Below are positions 25,984-35,251 of a stretch of 64,000 nucleotides of DNA, in pieces. Source of the stretch: Verrucomicrobiaceae bacterium. Lineage in GTDB: Bacteria; Verrucomicrobiota; Verrucomicrobiia; Verrucomicrobiales; Verrucomicrobiaceae. The DNA is taken from the NCBI GenBank assembly GCA_027484445.1, contig JAIXSY010000021.1, forward strand, positions 171,562 to 235,561, written 5' to 3'. The notes under the pieces were generated by a model. That model saw only the letters and a list, made by a program, of their open reading frames with translations, searched no databases and was not told the DNA's origin. A program made the position numbers and the translations under genes. Every line of letters starts with the position of its first letter. Positions within the stretch are counted from its first letter, which is position 1.

Positions 25984-27192
25984 GTGCTGACGTGGGTTTT
26001 CTGCCAAGTAATCCCGTAGCGTGCGTCCCAGGCCAGCACCGATGTTCGAGTAACCTTCCACGGACATGAGTGGGCTGTTCCAGCCGGTTTCAAGCGTCAC
26101 TGAAATCGTGAAATCGCCCGTGTGATTCCGCACCCAGCCGCTGCTCATGCGGCCGCGCTCTTCCTCGGTAGTCACGTAGTTGGCGTAGCGATACTTCGGC
26201 TCCACCGGACGCGGTGTGGTGATGTGCGCAGAGGCAAGCTCCAACCAGCGGCTGTAGTTGCGCTGCTGGATGCCACTCATTCGCTCAAAGGCAAAGGGGC
26301 CAAAGAAGAACACTGGATCGTTCGCGCCGGGATTGTGAAGGTCGATGTAGGCATCGAGTCCACGTTTTCTGTGGATATCGCTGATCATTCCCTGTGCGGC
26401 AGCGACCTCGGGATAGATCGGCACATCAGCCCAGTCACGATTGTGATCGCGTGGCTCGGCTTCCTTGCCGCCAGCACCGAGCACCACGTTGTCCACATCC
26501 ATGATGGGAATGTAGTGGAGGCAAGTTTGGTTGCGCAGCGCTTTGGCCTCCTCACTGGCATACCAACGGATAAAACCACGTCCCACTTGGCTGCCACCTG
26601 TCTCCCACGCATGATGTCGCGCACCGATCCAGACTTGGTGTGGTGCGTTTGCATCGCCGATGCGGATGCCGTTCACCGCATGGCCATGGCGCGTCTTAGC
26701 AAGCTCAAATCGCTGGGACTCCGGCAGCCTCTTGGCGATTTCAGCGAGCAGTCTCTCCGCATCCGCAGGAACAAAGGGTGGTCCCCACGCCACACGCATT
26801 TGCGGGGCAGCAACTTGGATCTGGTAAATCATCACTTTGTCCTTCGTGCGAGTGCCTTCATCGCTGGGCGACCAGGTTTCGCCATCCGTGCTGAGCCACG
26901 CATGTTTGGGCTGGCACCAAGCCGCAGCAAGCACCTGCTTTTCGCGAAAAGGCTTGGTCTGGGCTTCCACTTCGAGCGTGATCCTTTCGCCGAGTTGAAG
27001 TCCATCGAGCTGGAAATACCACCAGCAGGGCCAGCCGCGCCCTTCATGCAGCTCTGGACGAATGCGCAGGGTTTTCGTCGTCTGATTGAGCTTCACGACT
27101 TCCGCATTGCCACCCTCGAAATCCGTCGAAACACTCATGTCGGCATGCAGTGATAGGCAAAGGCTGGCGAGGAGGCAAAGCAGACGTTTCAT
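25981..27192 (-). CDS. Secreted M14-family zinc carboxypeptidase
   Basis: A 403-residue exported metallopeptidase. ATG 27192 starts the signal peptide (KRLLCLLASLCLSLHA); Met codons at 27201 and 27216 are alternatives. The N-terminal beta domain (about 20-150) is of the M14-associated type. The carboxypeptidase domain has the zinc ligands HxxE in ARHHAWETGG and the second His in DLHNPG, and the catalytic Glu is probably in SVTLETGWN. Related enzymes trim peptidoglycan-linked or other peptides; the substrate is unknown. It converges on the ThuA gene and shares its terminator region. Confidence 0.8.
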   Translation of the reverse strand: MKRLLCLLASLCLSLHADMSVSTDFEGGNAEVVKLNQTTKTLRIRPELHEGRGWPCWWYFQLDGLQLGERITLEVEAQTKPFREKQVLAAAWCQPKHAWLSTDGETWSPSDEGTRTKDKVMIYQIQVAAPQMRVAWGPPFVPADAERLLAEIAKRLPESQRFELAKTRHGHAVNGIRIGDANAPHQVWIGARHHAWETGGSQVGRGFIRWYASEEAKALRNQTCLHYIPIMDVDNVVLGAGGKEAEPRDHNRDWADVPIYPEVAAAQGMISDIHRKRGLDAYIDLHNPGANDPVFFFGPFAFERMSGIQQRNYSRWLELASAHITTPRPVEPKYRYANYVTTEEERGRMSSGWVRNHTGDFTISVTLETGWNSPLMSVEGYSNIGAGLGRTLRDYLAENPRQH

Positions 27193-27393
27193 CAGCAGCA
27201 TGAACGCGGCTGGCATGAAAGTTCGTGCACAAGGCCGAAGACAAAGGGCAGTTTCCTCGCCTGGGGGCATGATGCCTTGTTTGGAAAAGTAGATTGGAAG
27301 CGAGACTGACTTCTGAAGGAGGAGATGCTCTTCTTGCTTGCCTTGTGGATTCCGCCTAGCCTACTTCCCATTCATTTGCCCGATTCTCACTGC

Positions 27394-28455
27394 ATGAATT
27401 CTCCGTGGTCCATCCGGCTCGTTAGGGCTCTCTTCTTTCCGGTCTTTGTTTTTATCGGAATTACCATCGCGCTTGGATTCGACCAACCGGCCTGGATCGG
27501 CGCAGTCACGGGTGCGACCGTGATGGGGCTGCTGCTCGTCCTAGACACGATGCTCGCCAGGGTCACGCTCCGCGACTTTTCTCATGCCACCTTTGGTCTT
27601 GGCATCGGCTTGTTTTGCGCGTGGTTGGTCACTCGCATCGGTATCTTCCAGCTGGACTATTTCCAGACCAAACCTGGAGCAGAAGCTTTGCAAAATTTGG
27701 TGCAAATCATCATTTACGCCTCGCTCGCTTTTTTTGGGGTCTCTGTCGCTCTGCGCAGTGATCGCGATCAATTCGCTTTCATCATCCCCTATGTTCAGTT
27801 CAGACGGGAAGGTGCGGAAGGGGAGCCTTTGCTTTTGGACACAAACATCATCATTGATGGACGCATCCTGAAGCTGGCACAGACCGGTTTTTTGAGCGGT
27901 CCCTTGGTGGTTCCCAGGTTTGTCTTGGATGAATTGCAGCGCCTGACGGAGTCTGGCGATGGCCAAAAAAACTTGAGAGGCAAAAGAGGTCTCGAAGTCA
28001 TGGAAAAGCTGCGTGCGATTGAAGGCGTGCGTTTGTCGGTCTTCGAACCCGAAACGTGGGAAAAGAGAGATGACCTTTCCGTCGATGCTCGCCTTGCTCA
28101 TTTGGCACGCCAATTGAATGCGAGGCTTTTGACCAACGACGAAGATTTGGCGAAAGTCGCCAAGCTGCGCGGCGTCGGCGTTTTGAGCCTGAATGAGTTG
28201 GTCATCGCCCTGCAACCTTCCTTGAATCCAGGCGATGAAATTCAGCTCAATCTGCTGAAGCCAGGGAAGGACAAGCACCAAGCGGTGGGATATCTGGCTG
28301 ATGGCACCATGATCGTCGTCAATCAGGCCTCTGCTTTCATTGGGCAAACAGTTGATGTCGTCATTGGGGGTGCTTTGCCCACCACGGCGGGACGACTGGT
28401 TTTTGCTGAGCTCAAGACACGCCAAAGCCGAGCGGTAGCGTCCGATCTGTCCTAA
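27394..28455 (+). CDS. PIN-TRAM membrane-bound nuclease (YacL-like)
   Basis: A 353-residue protein. ATG 27394 is chosen because it leaves a short tail before the first membrane helix; the frame is open upstream to 27325. Four hydrophobic segments fill the first 130 residues. A PIN domain follows (LLLDTNIIIDGRI with the acidic Asp residues; LTNDEDLAKVA), then a C-terminal TRAM RNA-binding domain (about 290-353). This is the YacL architecture. Nuclease action on RNA at the membrane is inferred from the family; a biological role is not established here. Confidence 0.85.
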   Translation: MNSPWSIRLVRALFFPVFVFIGITIALGFDQPAWIGAVTGATVMGLLLVLDTMLARVTLRDFSHATFGLGIGLFCAWLVTRIGIFQLDYFQTKPGAEALQNLVQIIIYASLAFFGVSVALRSDRDQFAFIIPYVQFRREGAEGEPLLLDTNIIIDGRILKLAQTGFLSGPLVVPRFVLDELQRLTESGDGQKNLRGKRGLEVMEKLRAIEGVRLSVFEPETWEKRDDLSVDARLAHLARQLNARLLTNDEDLAKVAKLRGVGVLSLNELVIALQPSLNPGDEIQLNLLKPGKDKHQAVGYLADGTMIVVNQASAFIGQTVDVVIGGALPTTAGRLVFAELKTRQSRAVASDLS

Positions 28456-28514
28456 AAATTGTCGTTTCGAAAAAAGCCTCGAACGGATAAAGACAGCATT
28501 GAAAGCACACCTTT

Positions 28515-29639
28515 ATGCCCAAGAAAAAGCTCAACATAGCCGTCGTCGGTCTCGGATTTGGCGCTGAATTCATTCCCATCTGGCAGCGTCACCCAGAAAC
28601 TCATTGTTACGCGATTTGCCAACGCGATCCCAAAAAGCTCAAGACCATCGGAGATGCTTTTGGAGTCGAAGTGCGATACACGGATTTTCGTGAAATGCTG
28701 AAGGATCCGAAGGTTGACGCTGTGCACATCAACAGCCCCATCCCGGATCATGGCTGGATGTCGATCGAAGCCCTCAAGGCAGGCAAGCATGTCGCCTGTA
28801 CGGTGCCCATGGCCACGAGCATTGAGGACTGCAAAAAGATCTGCGATCTCGTGAAAAAGACCGGTCTCAAGTACATGATGATGGAGACGGTGGTCTATGC
28901 TCGTGAGTTCCTGTTCATGAAGGAACAGTATCAGAAGGGTAAGTTAGGTAAGCTGCAGTTTCTTCAATCGAGCCATCAGCAGGACATGGACGGCTGGCCG
29001 AATTATTGGCCAGGTCTGCCTCCCATGTGGTATGCCACTCACTGCGTCGGGCCCGTGGCTGCTCTGGCGGGAACGCCTGCTGAATACGTCAGCTGCTTTG
29101 GTTCTGGCACCATTCGCCCAGAGTTGGTGAAGCACTACGGTAGTCCTTTTGCTGTGGAGACAGCCCATGTGAAATTCAAGGATAGCGATCTGAGTGCACG
29201 AATCATCCGAAGTCTGTTCGACACGGCGCGTCAGTATCGCGAGAGCATTGACGTTTATGGTGACAAAGCCGCCATCGAATGGCCATTGATCGAACATGAA
29301 CCTCTCGTGATGCACACGGCCAAGCTGCCGGAGCACAAAATTCCCAAGTTGGTCAAAGCGCCGGACTACGCCAAACTTTTGCCCAAGAGCATCCGCGATT
29401 TCACCACCAAAGGCGTTTATGATCTCGCGAAAAAAACACACCTGAGCTTCACTCAAGGCAGCGGTCATGGCGGCAGTCACCCTCACTTAGCACATGAGTT
29501 CGCGATGGCTCTTGCTGAAAACCGTGATCCTTTTCCGAACGCGAAACAGTCAGCCAACTGGACCTGCGTCGGCTTGTGCGCCCACGAATCGGCCATGTCG
29601 GGTGGAAAAATTGTGAAGCTTCCTGCCTTCACTGTCTGA
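28515..29639 (+). CDS. Gfo/Idh/MocA-family oxidoreductase
   Basis: A 374-residue NAD(P)-dependent oxidoreductase. The Rossmann motif GLGFGAEFI lies near the N-terminus (VVGLGFG), followed by the family's INSPIPDHG and the cofactor-side motif EALKAGKHVACTVPMA, where the usual EKP is replaced by TVP. The missing EKP Lys, which takes part in catalysis in many members, is notable. No signal peptide is present. Such genes usually act on sugars or inositols. It is followed by a strong terminator and faces folA convergently. Confidence 0.83.
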   Translation: MPKKKLNIAVVGLGFGAEFIPIWQRHPETHCYAICQRDPKKLKTIGDAFGVEVRYTDFREMLKDPKVDAVHINSPIPDHGWMSIEALKAGKHVACTVPMATSIEDCKKICDLVKKTGLKYMMMETVVYAREFLFMKEQYQKGKLGKLQFLQSSHQQDMDGWPNYWPGLPPMWYATHCVGPVAALAGTPAEYVSCFGSGTIRPELVKHYGSPFAVETAHVKFKDSDLSARIIRSLFDTARQYRESIDVYGDKAAIEWPLIEHEPLVMHTAKLPEHKIPKLVKAPDYAKLLPKSIRDFTTKGVYDLAKKTHLSFTQGSGHGGSHPHLAHEFAMALAENRDPFPNAKQSANWTCVGLCAHESAMSGGKIVKLPAFTV

Positions 29640-29664
29640 GCCAAAATCTCATCGGATCAATCCC

Positions 29665-29697
29665 AAGCCGCCTATCTCTGAGATGGGCGGCTTTTTT
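29665..29697 (+). terminator. Rho-independent terminator after the oxidoreductase
   Basis: Stem AGCCGCC (29666-29672) / GGCGGCT (29686-29692), extended by TATCT/AGATG with one G-T pair to a 3-nt loop, followed by TTTTTT. It lies 27 bp after the stop and before the convergent folA gene. Confidence 0.85.
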
Positions 29698-29742
29698 CTG
29701 GATGAGATCTTGGCGGTGACCTTCAGCTTTGTGAAAGCTTCA

Positions 29743-30249
29743 TCATGCTTGGTTGCGCTCGTAATGCACGATTTCGAATCCATGCTTATGATTCTGATCT
29801 GCAAGGTGTCTTTGCCGATGCGTGGGCCGCCAAATCGACGATTGGATGATCGGAAATGGCACGCCTTCATGAAGCTGATGATCGACATGAGTGACGATGA
29901 GTCGGTCAGCCAGAGGAATCGCTGATGCATAAACCAAACCACCGCCACAGCAGACAAGTTCGGTTGCACCTGCTTCTTTGGTGAGATGGATAGCCTGCTC
30001 AATCGTCTGGACTGTTCGGCCCGGGTTGGCCATGAAGTCGGCATCGCGAGTTAGCACCAGAGGCTGGTGGCAGGGCTGAAACCAGCCCTGCATTTCTTGA
30101 TACGTTTTTCGCCCAATCAACAGCCACCGCCCCAGGGTGTAGGTGCGGAAATGCTTTCGATCCAGGGGCAGGTCCCAGGGAACTCCAGTGCCTCTGGAGA
30201 TGAATCCATCGCCAGAAACGGCAGCGATGAGCGTGAGCCTGGTTTTCAT
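29743..30249 (-). CDS. folA: Dihydrofolate reductase
   Basis: Reduces dihydrofolate to tetrahydrofolate with NADPH. It has 168 residues, the usual size. Recognised features are the N-terminal LIAAVSGDGFI, the substrate-site VPWDLPLDRKHF (the usual PW...D), the NADPH-binding LLIGRKTYQEM and VLTRD, and GGGLVYASAI. The start is ATG 30249. It is a single gene, separated from the next leftward gene, clpS, by 63 bp. Confidence 0.88.
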   Translation of the reverse strand: MKTRLTLIAAVSGDGFISRGTGVPWDLPLDRKHFRTYTLGRWLLIGRKTYQEMQGWFQPCHQPLVLTRDADFMANPGRTVQTIEQAIHLTKEAGATELVCCGGGLVYASAIPLADRLIVTHVDHQLHEGVPFPIIQSSIWRPTHRQRHLADQNHKHGFEIVHYERNQA

Positions 30250-30312
30250 CTTTGCGGGAGACGATCGACCCTATAGCTCAGAAAGCAGAAAGCAGGGCCG
30301 TGTTGGTCATGG

Positions 30313-30687
30313 CTATTCAGCGGGTTCCATGGTGGCTCGCATGGAGCCTTTGCTTTCCGTCATGCGCGGATCTGGCCCGTAGGTTTCGATCTGTTCCACC
30401 CGCAGTTCAGCGAGCTCTTTGTGACACGTCGCCACGACGACTTTGCCATGTTCATCCACCGTGCATGCCATCTGATAGGCGACGGGAAAATCATACCCAA
30501 AAATAGCCGCCAGCATTTCGATGACATAGTCATAGGTGTGGGTGTCATCATCGTGCAAAATGACATGATACGGCGGCTCGTGCTCCGTTTGTGGCAGGAT
30601 GCTTGGCTTCGCGATTTCAGGCATCACCAAGGGAGCTCCTGCCAGAGTCGGTCGGTTCAAGCTTGGGCGTGTTCGCGTCTGTGTCAT
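30313..30687 (-). CDS. clpS: ATP-dependent Clp protease adaptor ClpS
   Basis: Delivers N-degron proteins to ClpAP. It has 124 residues. The ATG at 30687 is taken over the one at 30702 because the first five codons add nothing. The ClpS core is PYHVILHDDDTHTYDYVIEML, with the Asp-rich N-degron pocket, followed by CTVDEHGKVVVATCHKELAEL. An N-terminal extension of about 40 residues and a C-terminal tail are variable, as in other ClpS proteins. No clpA gene is adjacent. Confidence 0.88.
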   Translation of the reverse strand: MTQTRTRPSLNRPTLAGAPLVMPEIAKPSILPQTEHEPPYHVILHDDDTHTYDYVIEMLAAIFGYDFPVAYQMACTVDEHGKVVVATCHKELAELRVEQIETYGPDPRMTESKGSMRATMEPAE

Positions 30688-30731
30688 GATGGATGAATGC
30701 ACCCGAAGCTAGAGCGGCTCAAGATTGGCTC

Positions 30732-30765
30732 CAAAAAAACGAGGCGGTCCCGTTGGAACCGCCTC
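30732..30765 (-). terminator. Terminator of the EF-hand gene
   Basis: Stem GAGGCGGT (30741-30748) / ACCGCCTC (30758-30765) with a small interior irregularity. On the minus strand it is followed by GTTTTTTTGG. It lies 26 bp past the stop of the EF-hand gene. Confidence 0.75.
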
Positions 30766-30790
30766 AGGAGGTGAGTCTTTCGATTTGCGA

Positions 30791-31645
30791 TCAGATCGGA
30801 TCTTTTTTGGGTGCGTCTTGCTCCAATTCAGGCCTTGGGCGACCCTCGCCGCCTTCTTGTTGCGGAGGTCGGCGGAAGCCACCCTCACCTTCTCCGGGGG
30901 GGCGGCGGAAGCCACCCTCAGGACCGCCTTCTCCAGGACGACGGAAGCCACCGGCTCCACCTGGTGGGCCACCAGGCCCGCCACGCATCATGTTCCGCAT
31001 CCGCTCGATCCCGGCGCTCAGTTCTTCTTCCGTCACTTTGCCATCGGTGTTTTGATCCATGCGTGCAAAGCGCCCCTCGATTTCTTGTTTGGAGAATTCC
31101 AGGTATTCCTCTTTGTCCACGCTGCCATCTGCATTCTTGTCCATGCGACCAAAGATTTCCTTGGGGTTGATGGCAGGTCCTCCGGGGCCTCCTGGAGGCA
31201 TCGGGCGGTCTCCTTCGGGCCGTGGTTCGGGGCGATCTCCTTCCGCTCTTGGGGATCCCTCCGGTTTATCTCCGGGGGGGCGACGAAATCCGCCCTCGCC
31301 AGCTTCTGCGCTGGGTCGGCGAAAGCCTCCTGAGCGACCTTCTTCTCCTCCGACACGTCTCATGCCATCGCGGAGTTTTGCAGCAGCTTTTTCGATCTCA
31401 GCTGAATCCACGTAGCCATCGGCGTTGGCGTCCATTTTGGCAAAGCGATCGCCATTGTCGCGCTTCGAGAATTCACCGAACTCCTCCTGGCTGATTTTGC
31501 CATCTTGGTTCGCGTCAGCACGCTTGATGAATTCTGCCAAGCGGCTGCCGGCTTCAGGTTTCCCGGCTCCTTCTTGAGCCAAAGTCAGGCCTGTGCCGAG
31601 GAGCAATGCCCCCAGATGAATGAATATGGACGGTTTGTGGTTCAT
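30791..31645 (-). CDS. Secreted EF-hand calcium-binding protein with Gly/Arg/Pro-rich linkers
   Basis: A 284-residue exported protein. A signal peptide (NHKPSIFIHLGALLLGTGLTLA) precedes two EF-hand pairs. The loops are DANQDGKISQEE, DANADGYVDSAE, DKNADGSVDKEE and DQNTDGKVTEEE; all keep the Asp-x-Asp/Asn-x-Asp-Gly calcium ligands. The pairs are separated and followed by disordered stretches rich in GGFRRP and EGDRP repeats. Such proteins are common in Planctomycetes and Verrucomicrobia; extracytoplasmic calcium binding is firm, the role is unknown. It ends at a terminator. Confidence 0.82.
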   Translation of the reverse strand: MNHKPSIFIHLGALLLGTGLTLAQEGAGKPEAGSRLAEFIKRADANQDGKISQEEFGEFSKRDNGDRFAKMDANADGYVDSAEIEKAAAKLRDGMRRVGGEEGRSGGFRRPSAEAGEGGFRRPPGDKPEGSPRAEGDRPEPRPEGDRPMPPGGPGGPAINPKEIFGRMDKNADGSVDKEEYLEFSKQEIEGRFARMDQNTDGKVTEEELSAGIERMRNMMRGGPGGPPGGAGGFRRPGEGGPEGGFRRPPGEGEGGFRRPPQQEGGEGRPRPELEQDAPKKDPI

Positions 31646-31852
31646 GGTGGTTTGATGGGTGGAAATGACAGCGGTGTAACCTTGGCCTCAGCGAGGGGTT
31701 GCGAAAAAAAGTCATCGTCTTCAGCCGTCAGTGTTTTCTTGGGTTCATGTTTTTGCCTTCAAGTCGAACATCACGATGGGGAAGAGAATCCAAACCATCC
31801 AACGTGGCTGGCATGACCGCTGCTATCTGAAACTCTTGAACTGGATTTACCC

Positions 31853-32536
31853 ATGATCACACGATTCCCTCGTCCTGGTTGCTGGCATCGGTTTTCAAAC
31901 GCCGACTGGCAGTTCATCTCTGAAGCTTTGGCGATGAATCAGCGACACCGAGAGGGATTGGTGTCTTTGCTGGAGGATCAAGACGCGGTGCGCATGATCC
32001 TCGATCATCCGAAGCTTTTTGAGGCAATGGTGATGAGTTCCAAAGCTGCAATGCTATCTCCTGAACTCTTCTTTTTCGTGCTCGTTCGACACACGCTGAA
32101 GCACGCGGGTGTCGATGATATGGAGGTGGCTGACTACATCGCAGTCGTCTGTGCTGATTTCGGGCTGCCGGCCACGGCAGATCAGCTCATTCCCTCCCAC
32201 CGATTGGAAAGCCTCTACAGCATCGATTACATCGAAGCATTGGAAAATGCTCGTCCGCACGAGCGCTTTTTCATTCATGTGCAGTGCGCGAACCAGTTTT
32301 TGGTTCTGACCTGTCTTTATCCTGACTTCCTGCACCGCAGAGCTGCCCGCCGCGGTGCTCCCGATGTCGATTTTTATGAAAAAGTCGTCGTCAGCCACCT
32401 GGAGGCTGCGGGCAAGCACGCTTTGGCAGAAGAGTTTGAGCTGGATGACACCCTTTCGGAGGTGGCAGCCGCTTTTCCGCCTGCTCGACGTGCCATGAAT
32501 CACACCGTTCGGGAGTATCTGAGTCTGGGTGCTTGA
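31853..32536 (+). CDS. Hypothetical protein (unrecognised)
   Basis: A 227-residue soluble, largely helical protein without signal peptide or membrane segment. I recognise no domain. Conserved-looking features are an aromatic-rich N-terminus (RFPRPGCWHRF), a helical core (SPELFFFVLVRHTLKHAGVDD) and a C-terminal helix. It is followed after 50 bp by the threonylcarbamoyl-AMP synthase gene in the same direction. Codon use looks like its neighbours, so it is a real gene. Function cannot be named. Confidence 0.6.
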   Translation: MITRFPRPGCWHRFSNADWQFISEALAMNQRHREGLVSLLEDQDAVRMILDHPKLFEAMVMSSKAAMLSPELFFFVLVRHTLKHAGVDDMEVADYIAVVCADFGLPATADQLIPSHRLESLYSIDYIEALENARPHERFFIHVQCANQFLVLTCLYPDFLHRRAARRGAPDVDFYEKVVVSHLEAAGKHALAEEFELDDTLSEVAAAFPPARRAMNHTVREYLSLGA

Positions 32537-32585
32537 GGAGGATGTCTTGCAGGTCGGGATGGCATGGCTATGACTCAGCCTGACC

Positions 32586-33623
32586 ATGCCCACCCCTATC
32601 CTTCAGACAGACACCGGACCTCTCATGCACAAAGCTGTGGAGGAGGCTGCTCGTTTGCTGCGCGCAGGTGAGATCGTGGCTCTGCCGACAGAGACCGTCT
32701 ATGGATTGGCTGCCGATGCCCTGAATCCCCAGGCCGTGGCCAAGGTTTTTGAAGCCAAGGAAAGGCCGAGCTTCGATCCTCTGATCGTTCATCTGCCCAG
32801 CAAAAAAATGCTCGATGAAGTGGCTGAGGTGCCAGCTTCCATCCAGCTGATCGTCCAAAAGCTTACTGAAAAGATGTGGCCAGGGCCATTGACCCTCGTC
32901 TTGCCGAAAAAAAGCTGTGTTCCCGACATTGTCACCGCAGGGCTGCCCACTGTGGCGGTTCGAGTCAGCAAAAATGCGGTGTTCCGGCGCGTCGCGGAAT
33001 CTCTGGGGCGTCCGATCGCTGCCCCTAGTGCTAATCGATTTGGTTCGATCAGCCCGACTTCGGCAGGTGCGGTGGTCGCAGAACTGGATGACCGCATTCC
33101 ATTGATCGTCGATGGCGGAGCTTGCCTCTGCGGGCTCGAAAGCACCATCATCAAGGTCGAGCCTGGATCGCCCAAACCCATCATCACAATCTTGCGTCCA
33201 GGCCCCATCACGCCCGAAGACCTGAAGCTGTATGGCAAAGTGAAGCACCTGACACGATCCGTGGTCGATGAGGCGACGGAAGCTCCTGGTCAGCTTGCCA
33301 GTCATTATGCGCCGCGCACCCCACTGCGCCTCCTGTCAAAGCCAAGCGATTTTACTCCCATACCCGGAAAGAAATACGCACTGCTCAGCTATCGCGGTGA
33401 TTCGAGTGATGGCTACACGCAGCTCACCGATTGGGTGCATGTGCAAATCTTGAGCCCTGGCAAAGGCAAACTTCCTGAGGCAGCCGTGCGTTTCTTCTAC
33501 GTGCTTAGAGAACTCGATAAACTGGGAGTCGATGAGATCATCGCTGAGCCGATGCACGAGCATGGCATGGGCATCGCGATGATGGACAAACTGCGCCGCG
33601 CGTCAGTGAAACAGGTAGCTTGA
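32586..33623 (+). CDS. tsaC: Threonylcarbamoyl-AMP synthase, Sua5 type
   Basis: Makes threonylcarbamoyl-AMP for the t6A modification of tRNA position 37. It has 345 residues with two parts: the YrdC domain (about 1-210; GEIVALPTETVYGLAADALN, KRPSFDPLIVH-like KERPSFDPLIVH, PSANRFGSISPT) and a C-terminal Sua5 domain (about 220-345; PGQLASHYAPRTPL). The GLESTIIKVE and LRPGPI segments are typical. The two-domain form is Sua5 rather than the short TsaC form. Start ATG 32586. murJ follows 6 bp downstream, so they are co-transcribed. Confidence 0.9.
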   Translation: MPTPILQTDTGPLMHKAVEEAARLLRAGEIVALPTETVYGLAADALNPQAVAKVFEAKERPSFDPLIVHLPSKKMLDEVAEVPASIQLIVQKLTEKMWPGPLTLVLPKKSCVPDIVTAGLPTVAVRVSKNAVFRRVAESLGRPIAAPSANRFGSISPTSAGAVVAELDDRIPLIVDGGACLCGLESTIIKVEPGSPKPIITILRPGPITPEDLKLYGKVKHLTRSVVDEATEAPGQLASHYAPRTPLRLLSKPSDFTPIPGKKYALLSYRGDSSDGYTQLTDWVHVQILSPGKGKLPEAAVRFFYVLRELDKLGVDEIIAEPMHEHGMGIAMMDKLRRASVKQVA

Positions 33624-33629
33624 TCTGTC

Positions 33630-35246
33630 ATGAGCGATTCTTCTCCCGAAGCGGGTTCTCAGGCAAAAAGCACGGGCATCGTGTCCATCGCGATTTTGTG
33701 CAGTCGAGTTTTAGGGTTGGTGCGAGATCAAATGCTGAATGGCCTCTTCGGGGCACATTTTACCGGCATCTTTACGGCAGCCTTTCGCACGCCAAACATG
33801 CTACGTGATCTTTTTGCTGAAGGTGCTTTGTCCACGGCCTTTGTGACGACCTTCACCAAGAAGATCAAAAATGAGGGGGATGAGGCTGCCTGGCAGTTAG
33901 GGCGGAAAATGCTCGCTCTCTCCATTTGCTTCATGAGCATGGTTTCGCTGGCAGGCATCGCCATCGCTCCCTGGCTGGTTCGTCTTTTGAACCCAGGCTG
34001 GGACAATGCCGCGAGCATCGAGCTATGCGCTGCTCTTGTGCGCATCATGTATCCTTTCATCACGATTGTTTCGGTCACTGCGTTGGTCATGGGCATGCTG
34101 AACTCCAAAAAAGTCTTCTTCATCCCGGCTGTGGCCTCCGCTTTCTTCAACCTGGGCTGCATCGTCGGCGGCATCGCCGTGGCCTGGCTCATTGATCCAG
34201 GCTTCCGTGCTGGGTCCATCACGGAGAAGGGCCTCATCGGCTTCGCCATCGGCACCCTTATCGGTGGAGCCATGCAGCTTGGCATTCAAATCCCGTCCTT
34301 GCGCCGCGTGGGCTTCCGTTTTGGCCTGGATTTCCGGTGGAAGGACAAGGGCGTCAGCGAGGTGCTACACCTCATGTGGCCCTCGCTAATCGCGGCGGGC
34401 GGCACGCAGATTGGTGTGTTCCTGAATTCGATCTTCGCCTCCTTCACCCCCGGCAAGGAAGCGGCGAACGCCTGGCTGGCCAATGCCCAGCGCCTTCAGC
34501 AGTTGCCCCTGGGTCTGTTCGGCGTCGCCGTCGCCACGGTCACTCTGCCCATGCTCTCCCGGCTAGCGACCGAGGGCGTCACGCCGGCCTTTCGTGGCGC
34601 GCTGGCAAAGGGGCTGCGGCTGGTGCTCTTCCTCACCTTGCCCAGTGCTGTCGGCCTGTCCCTGCTCGCGCATGAGATCGTCTCCATCCTTTTTGAGCAT
34701 GGTAAATTCACCGCTGCCGATGTGGCTGCCACGGCTGGGCCGCTCCAAGCTTATGCTTTCGGCCTCGTCTTTTATTCCGCCATCAAGGTGCTACAGCCCG
34801 CTTTTTACACCGTCGGCAGACGCTTTGTGCCCATGGTGGTCAGCATCAGCGTCATCGCCTTCACGGCCAGCGTGAACGCCTTCACGGTCTTTGTCCTGCG
34901 CTGGGACCACACGGCGCTAGCCTGGGCGACAGCCGCAGGGCTGCTGCTAAATTTCGCGGCCCTCTACCTGTCCATGCGCAAGGTGGCCGGTGGCCTGGAG
35001 ACGGTGGCGCTCACTCGCTCCTTGGCCAGGCTAGCGGTGGGCGTGGCCTGCATGGCGGCCGTCTGCCTCGCTTCCAGGCTGAGCTTGCTGTCGGGCTGGG
35101 AAAAGATGGGATTCCTCACGCAGGCTGCCTCGCTCGCCGGCACGGTCGGCTGCGCGGCCATGGTCTATTTTTTCGTCACCCAGAAGCTCCGTGTCGAGGA
35201 GGCGGGTGAGTTCATCGGCATCGTCACCCGACGTTTCAAACGCTGA
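33630..35246 (+). CDS. murJ: Lipid II flippase MurJ
   Basis: Flips lipid II across the inner membrane for peptidoglycan synthesis. It has 538 residues and about 14 hydrophobic segments of the MVF/MATE-like fold. Recognised features are the N-terminal SIAILCSRVLGLVRDQMLN, the conserved RTPNMLRDLFAEGALSTAF and the loop around LANAQRLQQLPLGLFGVAV. This is the normal length. It overlaps no gene but lies 6 bp after the Sua5 gene and 5 bp before the next gene, indicating an operon. Confidence 0.93.
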   Translation: MSDSSPEAGSQAKSTGIVSIAILCSRVLGLVRDQMLNGLFGAHFTGIFTAAFRTPNMLRDLFAEGALSTAFVTTFTKKIKNEGDEAAWQLGRKMLALSICFMSMVSLAGIAIAPWLVRLLNPGWDNAASIELCAALVRIMYPFITIVSVTALVMGMLNSKKVFFIPAVASAFFNLGCIVGGIAVAWLIDPGFRAGSITEKGLIGFAIGTLIGGAMQLGIQIPSLRRVGFRFGLDFRWKDKGVSEVLHLMWPSLIAAGGTQIGVFLNSIFASFTPGKEAANAWLANAQRLQQLPLGLFGVAVATVTLPMLSRLATEGVTPAFRGALAKGLRLVLFLTLPSAVGLSLLAHEIVSILFEHGKFTAADVAATAGPLQAYAFGLVFYSAIKVLQPAFYTVGRRFVPMVVSISVIAFTASVNAFTVFVLRWDHTALAWATAAGLLLNFAALYLSMRKVAGGLETVALTRSLARLAVGVACMAAVCLASRLSLLSGWEKMGFLTQAASLAGTVGCAAMVYFFVTQKLRVEEAGEFIGIVTRRFKR

Positions 35247-35251
35247 CCATC

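Noticed and set aside
26122..27153. A 343-codon plus-strand ORF opposite the M14 peptidase
   Set aside because: The minus-strand gene has a signal peptide and zinc ligands; the plus-strand reading is its shadow.
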